Notes under the pieces: model-generated
What the model was told of the DNA's origin: nothing
Seen by the model: only the letters and a program-made list of their open reading frames with translations
Databases searched by the model: none
Origin: Agrobacterium fabrum
GTDB lineage: Bacteria > Pseudomonadota > Alphaproteobacteria > Rhizobiales > Rhizobiaceae
DNA length: 12,695 bases
Direction of reading: 5' to 3'
Assembly (NCBI GenBank): GCA_003241215.1
Contig: QFOL01000094.1
Span: 1-12,695, forward strand
Part shown: positions 1 through 7,192 of the stretch, in pieces
Numbering within the stretch: position 1 is the first letter of the stretch
How the letters are laid out: each line of letters starts with the position of its first letter
Program-made: the position numbers and the translations under genes

Positions 1-1169
1 CCCGTCTGCGCCCGGCCGAGGATCAGCGCGTGGACATCATGCGTGCCTTCATAGGTATTCACCGTCTCAAGGTTCTGCGCATGGCGCATGACGTGATATT
101 CGATCTGGATGCCGTTGCCGCCATGCATGTCGCGGGCCTGGCGGGCGATATCGAGCGCCTTGCCGCAATTGTTGCGCTTGATGATGGAGATCATTTCCGG
201 CGTCATCTTATGGTCGTCCATCAGTTGGCCAACGCGCAGCGATGCCTGAAGGCCGAGGGCGATTTCGGTCTGCATGTCCGCAAGCTTCTTCTGGTAAAGC
301 TGCATGCCGGCGAGCGGCTTGCCGAACTGCTTGCGGTCAAGACCATATTGCCGGGCGCGGAACCAGCAATCTTCCGCAGCCCCCATGACCCCCCAGGAAA
401 TGCCGTAACGGGCGCGGTTGAGGCAGCCGAACGGGCCTTTCAGGCCGGAAACATTGGGCAGCAGCGCGTCTTCGCCGACTTCGACGCCATCCATGACGAT
501 TTCGCCTGTAATCGAGGCGCGCAGCGACAGCTTGCCGCCGATCTTGGGAGCGGAGAGGCCCTTCATGCCCTTTTCCAGCACGAAGCCCCTGATCTGGTTG
601 TCATGGGCTTCCGACTTCGCCCAGACGACGAAGACATCGGCGATCGGCGCATTGGAAATCCACATTTTCGAACCGCGCAGGCGATAGCCGCCGGCGATCT
701 TTTCAGCGCGGGTCTTCATGCCGCCGGGGTCGGAGCCGGCATCCGGCTCGGTCAAGCCGAAACAGCCGATCAGTTCACCCGAGACGAGGCCGGGCAGATA
801 TTTCTTCTTCTGCTCGTCGGAGCCATAGGCGAAGATCGGATGGATGACGAGCGAGGACTGCACGCTCATCATCGAGCGGTAACCGCTGTCGATCCGCTCC
901 ACCTCGCGGGCGACGAGGCCATAGGCCACGTAACTTGCATTGGCTGCGCCATATTCTTCCGGCAGGGTGACGCCGAGCAGGCCGGTGCGGCCCATCAGGC
1001 GAAACAGTTCAGGCTCGGTGGTCTCGGAAAGATAGGCTTCGGAGACACGCGGCAAGAGTTCCGATTTGCCGAAGGCGGCTGCGGCGTCGCGGATCATCCG
1101 CTCGTCGTCGGTCAGTTGGTCTTCGAGCAGAAAAGGGTCCTGCCAATTGAATGCTGCGTGTTCGCTCAC
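1..1169 (-). CDS. gcdH: Glutaryl-CoA dehydrogenase, C-terminus cut by window edge
   Basis: FAD-dependent acyl-CoA dehydrogenase that oxidises and decarboxylates glutaryl-CoA to crotonyl-CoA in lysine, tryptophan and glutarate breakdown; cytoplasmic, passing electrons to ETF. 389 residues are visible. The N-terminus [26 protein letters not shown] (91-99), MSVQSSLV (101-108), [13 protein letters not shown] (136-148), [16 protein letters not shown] (333-348) and NTYEGTHD (371-378, catalytic Glu374) follow mitochondrial and bacterial GCDH almost residue for residue. The YEGTHD glutamate plus GYRS separates GCDH from ordinary short-chain acyl-CoA dehydrogenases. Start is GTG at 1169, with GGAGG at 1176-1180 six bases before it. 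The family ends soon after ILGRAxTG, so only about 6-10 residues are missing. It is divergent from a LysR gene, the usual partner arrangement for gcdH in proteobacteria. Confidence 0.95.
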   Translation of the reverse strand, partial: MSEHAAFNWQDPFLLEDQLTDDERMIRDAAAAFGKSELLPRVSEAYLSETTEPELFRLMGRTGLLGVTLPEEYGAANASYVAYGLVAREVERIDSGYRSMMSVQSSLVIHPIFAYGSDEQKKKYLPGLVSGELIGCFGLTEPDAGSDPGGMKTRAEKIAGGYRLRGSKMWISNAPIADVFVVWAKSEAHDNQIRGFVLEKGMKGLSAPKIGGKLSLRASITGEIVMDGVEVGEDALLPNVSGLKGPFGCLNRARYGISWGVMGAAEDCWFRARQYGLDRKQFGKPLAGMQLYQKKLADMQTEIALGLQASLRVGQLMDDHKMTPEMISIIKRNNCGKALDIARQARDMHGGNGIQIEYHVMRHAQNLETVNTYEGTHDVHALILGRAQT

Positions 1170-1195
1170 GTGATGCCTCCGGATTTGCTGGCCGG

Positions 1196-1224
1196 ATTAT
1201 TGGTATTCGAGCCAGTCGGCACAA
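1196..1224 (-). promoter_or_regulatory. Predicted sigma70-type promoter of gcdH
   Basis: On the minus strand a -35-like TTGTGC (1224-1219) and a -10-like AATAAT (1201-1196; 5 of 6 matches to TATAAT) are separated by 17 bases. Transcription would start near 1189, giving a leader of about 20 bases that carries the GGAGG. The -35 match is poor (3 of 6), as expected for a promoter needing an activator. The palindrome centred at 1253 would then sit near -64. The boxes are visible; promoter function is inferred. Confidence 0.45.
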
Positions 1225-1244
1225 GCCATGTTTACTCATTTTTG

Positions 1245-1261
1245 CATTACATATAGTAATG
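1245..1261. promoter_or_regulatory. LysR-type binding box (CATTAC-N5-GTAATG)
   Basis: A perfect 6-bp inverted repeat, CATTAC at 1245-1250 and GTAATG at 1256-1261, encloses ATATA. It contains the T-N11-A signature of LysR-family sites (T1247 and A1259). It ends four bases before the lysR start codon and lies about 64 bp upstream of the predicted gcdH transcription start, the classical recognition-site position. A single site could both activate gcdH and repress lysR. The palindrome is seen directly; the regulator assignment is inferred from position. Confidence 0.6.
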
Positions 1262-1265
1262 GCTC

Positions 1266-2186
1266 ATGACGTCTCTCAGCCGCAAACTCCTGCCCTCCAC
1301 CAGTGCGCTCGCCGCCTTCGATTCCGTGGCCCGGCTCGGCAGCTTTTCCGCCGCCGCCGATGAGCTTGCCCTGACGCAGGGGGCGATCAGCCGGCAGGTT
1401 ATGTCACTGGAAGAACAGCTTGGCGTGCGCCTGTTCGAGCGCGGCGCGCGCGGCGTGGCGCTGACGACCGAGGGCCGCGCCTATGCAAAATCGATTGCCG
1501 CAGCCCTTGGCGAGATACGCTCCGCGTCGCTGCAGATCATGACCAAAACGCATGGCAATACGCTGAACCTCGCCATGCTGCCCACCTTCGGCACCCGCTG
1601 GCTTCTGCCGCGTATCCCGGATTTTGTGGCGAACCACCCCGAAATCACCATCAATTTCGCCACCCGTATCGGGCAATTCGATTTTGAGCGCGAGCAGCTG
1701 GATATGGCGATCCATATCGGCCAGGCCGACTGGCCGGGGGCGGAAAGCACCTTTCTGATGCATGAAATGGTTGCGCCTGTATGCAGCCCGCAATTCCTCA
1801 GCGCCCATCCCGTGGAAAAGGGGGAAGACATCGCCGCCCTACCGCTGCTGCACATGGCCTCACGACCGGGCGCCTGGGGGCACTGGTTCGAAAGCCTCGG
1901 CCTGTCGCTCGCCCTGCCGCAGGGCATGCGCTTCGAACAGTTCTCCAGCGTAGCCCAGGCCTGCATCGCCGGCCTCGGCGTGGCGCTGATGCCGCTTTTC
2001 CTGATCGATAACGAGCTGAAATCGAAGCAACTGGTAAAGGCCTTCGACCATCAGGCAAAAAGCCCCAGCTCCTATTATGCCGTGGCGCCGCTTTCGCGTG
2101 CCAATCACGTGCCGGTCGTGCTGTTTCGTGACTGGCTGGTGCGGCAGGTGGAGGCCTACCGCGCAGCGAGCGCGGCAGCCTCATAA
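1266..2186 (+). CDS. LysR-type transcriptional regulator (GcvA-like), probable gcdH regulator
   Basis: A 306-residue LysR-family regulator. The winged helix-turn-helix occupies about residues 12-70, with AFDSVARLGSFSAAADEL leading into the recognition segment LTQGAISRQVMSLEEQLG. The substrate-binding domain follows from about 95, where LNLAMLPTFGTRWLLPRIPDF is typical of the GcvA/AmpR subgroup. An in-frame TAA at 1257-1259 makes ATG 1266 the first usable start. No Shine-Dalgarno sequence precedes it. A -10-like TATAGT at 1252-1257 would start transcription almost at the ATG, so the message may be leaderless. Divergence from gcdH suggests it senses glutarate, glutaryl-CoA or a related intermediate, as GcdR-type regulators do. 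The effector is inferred. Confidence 0.92.
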   Translation: MTSLSRKLLPSTSALAAFDSVARLGSFSAAADELALTQGAISRQVMSLEEQLGVRLFERGARGVALTTEGRAYAKSIAAALGEIRSASLQIMTKTHGNTLNLAMLPTFGTRWLLPRIPDFVANHPEITINFATRIGQFDFEREQLDMAIHIGQADWPGAESTFLMHEMVAPVCSPQFLSAHPVEKGEDIAALPLLHMASRPGAWGHWFESLGLSLALPQGMRFEQFSSVAQACIAGLGVALMPLFLIDNELKSKQLVKAFDHQAKSPSSYYAVAPLSRANHVPVVLFRDWLVRQVEAYRAASAAAS

Positions 2187-2257
2187 AAATAATAGCACTT
2201 TTTTCGGCATTTAGACCTTATGCCCAGCTTTTCGCCGCGATTTGCCCACTTGCGGAC
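2187..2257. other. Spacer between lysR and the purine operon
   Basis: This 71-bp AT-richer stretch follows the lysR stop codon. I see no convincing stem-loop with a T tract: TTTTTT at 2199-2204 has no GC stem before it. I also see no small gene. It probably holds only the 3' end of the lysR message and sequence upstream of the operon promoter. Confidence 0.4.
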
Positions 2258-2286
2258 TCGACAGAAGAACTTAGCTGGATTATCGT
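2258..2286 (+). promoter_or_regulatory. Predicted promoter of the lacI-ABC-nucleoside hydrolase-ade operon
   Basis: A -35-like TCGACA (2258-2263, 5 of 6 to TTGACA) and a -10-like TATCGT (2281-2286, 4 of 6 to TATAAT) are exactly 17 bp apart. The start point would fall near 2293, inside the palindrome at 2286-2303, so a bound repressor would block polymerase directly. The leader to ATG 2320 would be about 27 bases. The boxes are seen; activity is inferred. Confidence 0.55.
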
Positions 2287-2303
2287 GATTAAACGTTTAA
2301 TCA
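2286..2303. promoter_or_regulatory. LacI-family operator, TGATTAAACGTTTAATCA
   Basis: An 18-bp perfect palindrome with the central CG step that LacI/GalR-family hinge helices intercalate. It starts at the last base of the predicted -10 box and covers the expected transcription start, 17 bp before the lacI ATG. The adjacent LacI-type regulator is the obvious ligand, giving autoregulation and control of the whole operon. I saw no second copy in the window. Palindrome and position are observed; the repressor pairing is inferred. Confidence 0.8.
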
Positions 2304-2319
2304 GCCCTTCCGGACCATC

Positions 2320-3381
2320 ATGGCGTCTTCACGGCCTGCCACCAATCTGAGCGCGATAGCAGCGGCACTCGGCGTGTCGGCGGCAACCGTGTCCAATGCG
2401 CTGTCTGGCAAGGGCCGCGTTTCGCCGGAGCTGGTGGAGCGCATTCGCAAGACGGCAAGCGAGCTGGGCTATGTGCCGAGCTCGGCGGGCAGGGCGCTGC
2501 GCACCGGCAGATCAGGTGTTCTGGGGCTGGTTCTGCCCGATATTGCCAACCCTCTTTTCCCGCAGATCGCGCAGGCCATCGAAAAGGCGGCCGTCACTGC
2601 CGGTTACGGCGTGCTGATCGCCGACTCGCGCGGTGAGATCGCCATGCAGACGGATGCGATCAACCGGCTGATCGAGCGCGGTGTGGATGGAATGGTCATC
2701 GTTCCCCGCCGCGGCACGCGCATTGCCGATGTCGATTGTCCCGTCGCTGTCATCGACAGCCCCTCGACACCGGGAAATACCGTCGCCGCCGACCATTGGG
2801 ATGGCGGCCGGCAGGTGGGCGAATATCTGGCGGGGCTTGGCCATCGCAAGGTGGTGCTGGTGGGCAAGAACCGCGATTCCAACGTGCAGAATGATCGTCT
2901 TGGCGGTATTCGCGATGGTCTTGGCAAGACGTGCCTGACGCAGACGCTGTGGATCGACGCCATTGAGCAGGCTGATGGCGCGGGTTGCCGGCTTGGCCTT
3001 GCAGACAGGGTTTCAGAAGGTTTCACCGCCTTTGCCGCGGTATCCGATCTGCATGCGCTGCGCGCGCTCACCGAATTGCAGCGCGAGGGCATCGAGGTGC
3101 CGGAAGAGGCGAGCGTCACCGGCTTCGACGATCTCATCTTTTCCGCCGTGGTCACCCCGCCCTTGACGACCATGCGCATGGATATGGGCCGCATCGCCGA
3201 TCTCGCCGTCGGCGCGCTGTTGCGCGCGATAGACGGCGCGGGCGAAAACGGCGTCGCCGTCGATGTGGCGGCGGATATTTCGAAAGTACCGATGGCGCTG
3301 ATCATGCGCGGCTCCACCGGCAAGGCAAAGCATGATGCAATTGAAGCCAAAAAAACCACAGCAGGAGAACTCACACCATGA
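2320..3381 (+). CDS. LacI/GalR-family transcriptional repressor, first gene of the purine operon
   Basis: A 353-residue LacI-family repressor. Helix-turn-helix at about residues 9-28 (NLSAIAAALGVSAATVSNAL), hinge helix at 52-61 with the minor-groove leucine (SSAGRAL), then a periplasmic-binding-protein-like effector domain starting GVLGLVLPDIANPLFPQI. Family landmarks include DGMVIVPRRG, a segment near 190 with QNDRLGGIRDGL, and VTGFDDLIFSAVVTPPLTTMR near the C-terminus. ATG 2320 gives the normal N-terminus; its ribosome binding site is weak. The stop overlaps the start of the binding-protein gene (ATGA at 3378-3381), coupling repressor to transporter translation. With the operator at 2286-2303 it likely represses its own operon and is released by an imported purine compound or breakdown product. 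The effector is not deducible from sequence. Confidence 0.93.
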   Translation: MASSRPATNLSAIAAALGVSAATVSNALSGKGRVSPELVERIRKTASELGYVPSSAGRALRTGRSGVLGLVLPDIANPLFPQIAQAIEKAAVTAGYGVLIADSRGEIAMQTDAINRLIERGVDGMVIVPRRGTRIADVDCPVAVIDSPSTPGNTVAADHWDGGRQVGEYLAGLGHRKVVLVGKNRDSNVQNDRLGGIRDGLGKTCLTQTLWIDAIEQADGAGCRLGLADRVSEGFTAFAAVSDLHALRALTELQREGIEVPEEASVTGFDDLIFSAVVTPPLTTMRMDMGRIADLAVGALLRAIDGAGENGVAVDVAADISKVPMALIMRGSTGKAKHDAIEAKKTTAGELTP

Positions 3382-4400
3382 AAAAGATCATTCTTGCATC
3401 GGGCACCGCCCTGATGCTGACGATGGGCGCCGCGCAGGCACAGGACAAGACGCTGACGATCTCGGTCTATGCCTTCGCGCAGGACGAATTTAAGGAACTG
3501 GTCTATACGCCGTTCGAAAAGCAATGCGGCTGCAAGCTGGTCGTCGAGACCGGCAACAGTGTCGAACGTCTGGCCAAGATGGAGGCCAACAAGGCCAATC
3601 CGGTGGTCGATCTCGCCATCGTTTCCATGGCCGATGCGCTGTCGGCCACCCGCAACGACCTGATCCAGAAGATCGATGCTTCCAAGGTGCCGAACATCGA
3701 CAAGCTCTATGATATCGCCAAGGACCCGAATGGCGACGGCATGAGCGTCGGAGTCAATTTTTACGCCACCTCAATCGTTTACCGCACCGACAAGATGAAG
3801 ATCGACAGCTGGGCCGATCTCCTGAAGGACGGCATCGTCGATCATGTCGCTTTCCCGAATGTCACCACCAATCAGGGTCCGCCGGCGCTTTACATGCTCG
3901 GCAAGGCCATCGGCAAGGATACGCCGGATCTTTCCGGCGCCATCGAGGCCGTGGGCGAAAAGAAGGACGATATCGTCACTTTCTACGTCAAATCCTCGCA
4001 GCTGGTGCAGCTCATGCAGCAGGAAGAAATCTGGGCAGCGCCGATCGGCCGCTTCTCCTGGGCGCCTTTCACCAAGCTCGACCTGCCGCTTGCCTGGGCA
4101 ACGCCCAAGGAAGGCCAGACCGGCGGCATGAACGTGCTTGTGGTGCCGAAGGGCACGAAGAACGAAGATCTGGCGTTGCAGTTCATGGATTTCTGGCTCT
4201 CGACCGACGTTCAGAAGGCGCTGGCCGAAAAGCTGGTGGACAGCCCGACCAACAGGGAAGTCAAGGTTTCCGACGAGGTAGCGAACAACATCACCTATGG
4301 CGACGAGACCGCAAAAAGCCTGCAGCTCATTCCTTCCGACGTGACGCTCGATAACCGCGACAAGTGGCTGTCGGAGTGGAACGCCAAGGTCGGCCAGTAA
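3378..4400 (+). CDS. ABC transporter periplasmic substrate-binding protein (PotD/opine-type)
   Basis: A 340-residue binding protein with a clear Sec signal peptide: KK at positions 2-3, a hydrophobic core, and likely cleavage after AQA at about residue 21. The mature part begins KTLTISVYAFAQDEF and has the organisation of family 1 solute-binding proteins of the spermidine/putrescine, opine and phosphonate class (VVDLAIVSMADA, VNFYATSIVYRTD, SWADLLK, GGMNVLVVPKGTKN). Cys50 and Cys52 lie close together in QCGCK; their role is unknown. ATG 3378 overlaps the lacI stop and has AGGAG at 3363-3367. It should deliver substrate to the two permeases encoded next. The downstream enzymes suggest a nucleoside or purine-containing ligand, but the fold class is better known for polyamines and opines, so the ligand is uncertain. 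Confidence 0.9.
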   Translation: MKKIILASGTALMLTMGAAQAQDKTLTISVYAFAQDEFKELVYTPFEKQCGCKLVVETGNSVERLAKMEANKANPVVDLAIVSMADALSATRNDLIQKIDASKVPNIDKLYDIAKDPNGDGMSVGVNFYATSIVYRTDKMKIDSWADLLKDGIVDHVAFPNVTTNQGPPALYMLGKAIGKDTPDLSGAIEAVGEKKDDIVTFYVKSSQLVQLMQQEEIWAAPIGRFSWAPFTKLDLPLAWATPKEGQTGGMNVLVVPKGTKNEDLALQFMDFWLSTDVQKALAEKLVDSPTNREVKVSDEVANNITYGDETAKSLQLIPSDVTLDNRDKWLSEWNAKVGQ

Positions 4401-4416
4401 GTCCTTTCACCCGTTT

Positions 4417-4457
4417 GGAATGGGGCATCGAAACGTCCGTCAGGACGGCTCCATTCC
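4417..4457 (+). repeat. Nested stem-loop in the transporter operon
   Basis: The outer arms GGAATGG (4417-4423) and CCATTCC (4451-4457) pair perfectly over 7 bp. They enclose an inner hairpin, CGTCC (4434-4438) and GGACG (4443-4447) with a four-base loop GTCA. No T tract follows, so it is not a standard terminator. It may be one half of a dispersed palindromic element of the kind scattered between genes in Rhizobiales; that needs a genome search. Confidence 0.6.
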
Positions 4458-4458
4458 G

Positions 4459-4494
4459 GGAAAAGCGGTTCGGTCGTCCCCTGACCGCTTTTCC
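4459..4494 (+). repeat. 11-bp perfect stem-loop
   Basis: GGAAAAGCGGT (4459-4469) pairs perfectly with ACCGCTTTTCC (4484-4494) across a 14-base loop. An alternative short pairing, CGGTC (4471-4475) with GACCG (4483-4487), competes with the base of the loop. The T run lies inside the 3' arm and not after it, so it is at best a leaky terminator. mRNA stabilisation or an interspersed repeat unit is equally possible. Confidence 0.6.
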
Positions 4495-4568
4495 ACCTTC
4501 CAATTTCGCAGGCCGGTGCGTCCGGCTGCCGTAACAACCGGCCCTCAGGCCGTTCAGGGAATAAACCC

Positions 4569-5396
4569 ATGTTTCAGAATCGGGCCGAAGCATTGGCGCT
4601 TGCCTTGCCCGCCGCAATTTTTGCGGCGGCGGTCTTTCTTGTGCCGGTCTTCATGCTTCTGTCGGAGGGCTTTCGCACCGCTGACGGCTGGACATTGTCG
4701 GCCTATGCCGCATTCTTTTCCGATCCGCTGAACCAGACGGTTTTCCTGCGCACCCTGAAGCTCGGCGCGCTTGTCACCGTCGTCTCGGCGGTGGTGGGTT
4801 ATGCGGCGGCTTTCGCCATCGTCAACCTGTCGCCGGGCACGAAGGGGCACGTCGTCAATCTGGTCGTGCTGCCGCTGATGATTTCGCCCGTCGCCCGCAC
4901 CTATGCCTGGATCGTCATTCTGGGTCGAACCGGCATCGTCAATCAGGCACTGCAGGCCATCGGCCTCAGCGACGGGCCGATCCGTATCCTGTTTTCCGAA
5001 ACGGCCGTCTTCATCGGCCTTCTGCAATTGTTCCTGCCATTGATGATCATCTCGCTCATCAGCGCGCTTGAGAATATGCCGAAGGATACGATCGCCGCCG
5101 CCCGCGTGCTCGGCGCCAACTGGTTTCAAGTGTTCTGGAAGGTCATCCTGCCGCTCACCAGAGAGGGGCTGGTCGTCGGCGGCACGCTGGTCTTCACCGG
5201 TTCGCTGACGGCCTATATCACGCCCGCGATTCTCGGCGGTTCCAAGGTGCTGATGCTGGAAACCCTGCTTTACCAGCAGGTAACGGTTTCCAACAATTTC
5301 GTCTCCGCCAGCGTCATCGCCTTCATCCTGATCGTCATGAGCTTTGCCGCCAATATCCTGCTGAAGCGCATCGCCACCGCAAGGAACAAGAAATGA
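4569..5396 (+). CDS. ABC transporter inner-membrane permease 1 (PotB-type)
   Basis: A 275-residue, highly hydrophobic permease of the BPD_transp_1 family. Membrane segments fall at about 9-31, 64-87, 96-119, 145-165, 200-222 and 246-265. The cytoplasmic EAA loop that docks on the ATPase is at about 176-196 (AAARVLGANWFQVFWKVILPL), with the conserved Gly at 182. A periplasmic stretch at 32-58 (DGWTLSAYAAFFSDPL) is typical of PotB-like permeases. ATG 4569 has AGGGA eight bases before it. The stop overlaps the next permease start (ATGA at 5393-5396), consistent with a 1:1 heterodimer. Its substrate follows that of the binding protein and is unknown. Confidence 0.92.
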   Translation: MFQNRAEALALALPAAIFAAAVFLVPVFMLLSEGFRTADGWTLSAYAAFFSDPLNQTVFLRTLKLGALVTVVSAVVGYAAAFAIVNLSPGTKGHVVNLVVLPLMISPVARTYAWIVILGRTGIVNQALQAIGLSDGPIRILFSETAVFIGLLQLFLPLMIISLISALENMPKDTIAAARVLGANWFQVFWKVILPLTREGLVVGGTLVFTGSLTAYITPAILGGSKVLMLETLLYQQVTVSNNFVSASVIAFILIVMSFAANILLKRIATARNKK

Positions 5397-6172
5397 CCCG
5401 GCAGCTCTTCATTCCGCTCACGCTCCTGCTTGTCGTCGGTTTCCTCATCGGGCCGTTCCTCATCATTGTCGCGGCCTCGTTTTCGGCCGGCGATACGCTC
5501 GCCTTTCCGCCGCAGGGTTTTTCGCTGAAATGGATCGCCAAGGTCTTCACGGTCGAAAGCTTCCGCGAAAGCTTTGCCATGTCGATGTTCCTTGCCATCG
5601 GCGGCACGTTCACGGCGCTCATCCTCGGCATTCCCGCCTCTTACGCCATGTCGCGCTACAAGCTGCCCCTTAGCGAGACGGTGCGCACCATCGTTTCCGC
5701 GCCGATTATCGTGCCCGGTATCATCGTCGGCTTAGCGCTGCTGCGTTATTTCGTCGTGCCCTTCGGCATCGGCATTACGCTTGCTTTGTTTCTCGCCCAT
5801 ACCGCGCTCATCCTGCCCTATGCGGTGCGGGTGGTGTCGGCCAGCCTCAACAATCTGCGCTCGGATATCGAGGAGGCGGCGGTGCTGCTCGGCTCGTCGC
5901 GGCTCGGGGCGTTTTTCCGGGTGGTGCTGCCGAATATTCGCGGCGGCATTCTTTCTGCCTTCATTCTCGGTTTCGTGACGAGTTTCAACCAGGTGCCAGT
6001 GTCGCTGTTCCTGTCCGGTCCGGGCGTTCGCACGCTGCCCATCGACATGCTGGGCTACATGGAAATCGTCTTCGATCCCTCCGTTGCAGCCCTTTCTTCG
6101 CTGCTCGCCTTCCTTTCCATCGGCATAGTCTTCATGGCCGAACGTTTCCTGGGGTTCTCCCGTTATGTCTGA
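5393..6172 (+). CDS. ABC transporter inner-membrane permease 2 (PotC-type)
   Basis: A 259-residue permease of the same family and partner of the preceding gene. The first membrane helix is near 4-30, followed by a periplasmic loop (FSLKWIAKVFTVESFRESF) and further helices at about 62-85, 99-122, 127-146, 184-206 and 229-252. The EAA loop is at about 161-181 (EAAVLLGSSRLGAFFRVVLPN). AAGGA at 5381-5385 precedes the overlapping ATG. Its 3' end overlaps the ATPase start by 8 bp (6165-6172), so translation of the membrane and ATPase parts is probably coupled. The pair should form the translocation channel. Confidence 0.92.
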   Translation: MTRQLFIPLTLLLVVGFLIGPFLIIVAASFSAGDTLAFPPQGFSLKWIAKVFTVESFRESFAMSMFLAIGGTFTALILGIPASYAMSRYKLPLSETVRTIVSAPIIVPGIIVGLALLRYFVVPFGIGITLALFLAHTALILPYAVRVVSASLNNLRSDIEEAAVLLGSSRLGAFFRVVLPNIRGGILSAFILGFVTSFNQVPVSLFLSGPGVRTLPIDMLGYMEIVFDPSVAALSSLLAFLSIGIVFMAERFLGFSRYV

Positions 6173-7190
6173 CGCAAAATACCTTTCGCTCAACAAAGTC
6201 TCGCTCGCCTATGGCGGCAATGTCGCCGTCAGGGATCTCGATCTCGATATCCGCAAGGGCGAGCTGCTCGCCCTTCTCGGACCATCAGGCTGCGGCAAGA
6301 CCACGACGATGCGCGCCATTGCCGGGCTGATGCCGGTGGCGGGCGGGCGCATCGATCTCGATGGGGCAGACATTACCCGGGTGGCCGCGAACAAGCGTGC
6401 CGTCGGGCTGGTGTTCCAGTCCTATGCGCTCTTCCCGCATCTGACGGTTTACGAAAACGTCGCTTTCGGCCTGAAGCTCAAGGGCATGAACGGCAAGGCG
6501 CTGGAAGACAAGGTCGCCTCCGGCCTGAAATCGGTGGGCTTGTCCAGCTTCGCCTCGCGAAAACCTGCGGAGCTTTCCGGCGGCCAGCAGCAGCGCGTGG
6601 CGCTGGCGCGCTCCATGGTCATGGAGCCGAAGGTACTGCTGCTCGATGAGCCGCTATCGAACCTCGATGCGCGTCTCAGGCTCGAAATGCGCACCGAATT
6701 GCAGCGCGTGCAGAAGGAAACCGGCGTGACGATGATCTTCGTCACCCATGACCAGATCGAGGCTCTGGCGCTGGCCGACCGCATTGTCGTCATGAAGGGC
6801 GGCAAGATCGAGCAGATCGGCACACCGGAAGACATCTATAACGCGCCGGTTTCGTCCTTCGTGGCTGACTTCGTCGGCTTTGAGAACATCTTCGCGCTGG
6901 AAGGCGGCGCGTTGAAAACCGCAAACGGCACAACACCGCTTCCCGGACCAGTCCTTTCAGCATCCGGACTGGCCTGGCGGCCGCGCATGGTTACCCTCGG
7001 TTCAGGTCCTTTCCAGGGAACCGTGCGCGGCACCTCCTTTGCAGGCAACAGCCGCGAATATCTGCTCGATACACCGCTCGGGCCCATCAAGGCGGAAACG
7101 GACGCCGCCCTGACCTCTCACGCCATCGGCGATACGCTTGCCTTCGACCTGCCGGTTGAAAAGGCGGCGAGCCTCAAGGTGTTCAACTGA
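6165..7190 (+). CDS. ABC transporter ATP-binding protein (PotA/CysA-type with TOBE domain)
   Basis: A 341-residue importer ATPase. Walker A GPSGCGKTT is at 39-47, the Q-loop at Gln85 (VFQSYALFPHLTVYENV), the signature LSGGQQQRVALARS at 137-150, Walker B VLLLDEP at 157-163, the D-loop SNLD follows, and the switch His195 is in FVTHDQ. Residues from about 235 form a TOBE-type C-terminal domain, common in the polyamine, maltose and sulfate importer ATPases and often a site of regulation. ATG 6165 lies inside the permease gene. The nucleoside hydrolase starts two bases after its stop. All catalytic motifs are intact. It energises uptake from the cytoplasmic face. Confidence 0.95.
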   Translation: MSDAKYLSLNKVSLAYGGNVAVRDLDLDIRKGELLALLGPSGCGKTTTMRAIAGLMPVAGGRIDLDGADITRVAANKRAVGLVFQSYALFPHLTVYENVAFGLKLKGMNGKALEDKVASGLKSVGLSSFASRKPAELSGGQQQRVALARSMVMEPKVLLLDEPLSNLDARLRLEMRTELQRVQKETGVTMIFVTHDQIEALALADRIVVMKGGKIEQIGTPEDIYNAPVSSFVADFVGFENIFALEGGALKTANGTTPLPGPVLSASGLAWRPRMVTLGSGPFQGTVRGTSFAGNSREYLLDTPLGPIKAETDAALTSHAIGDTLAFDLPVEKAASLKVFN

Positions 7191-7192
7191 CC

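Larger units (their letters stand above)
4401..4568 (+). other. Structured intercistronic leader between binding protein and permease
   Basis: A 168-bp non-coding gap inside an otherwise tightly packed operon. It contains a nested stem-loop (4417-4457), a second long stem-loop (4459-4494), and a weaker GGCCGG/CCGGCC pair (4511-4516 with 4538-4543). AGGGA at 4556-4560 is the ribosome binding site for the permease at 4569. Such gaps after binding-protein genes often stabilise the upstream mRNA or cut read-through, so that binding protein exceeds membrane components. That role is inferred. An open frame starting at 4420 runs out of frame into the permease and looks spurious. Confidence 0.6.

Noticed and set aside
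30..1256. Long plus-strand open frame of 408 codons
   Set aside because: It is the antisense shadow of gcdH; the minus-strand protein matches glutaryl-CoA dehydrogenase along its whole length, while this frame resembles nothing.
2604..3524. 306-codon minus-strand open frame
   Set aside because: Antisense to the LacI repressor and the start of the binding-protein gene; Ser/Arg-rich shadow composition and no family resemblance.
4459..4494. Strong intrinsic terminator after the binding-protein gene
   Set aside because: The stem is good but its T run is inside the 3' arm and no T tract follows; the operon genes clearly continue, so full termination is unlikely.
4420..4731. 103-codon open frame starting in the intercistronic gap
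   Set aside because: It runs through the stem-loops and then out of frame into the permease; Pro/Arg-rich with no ribosome binding site or family match.
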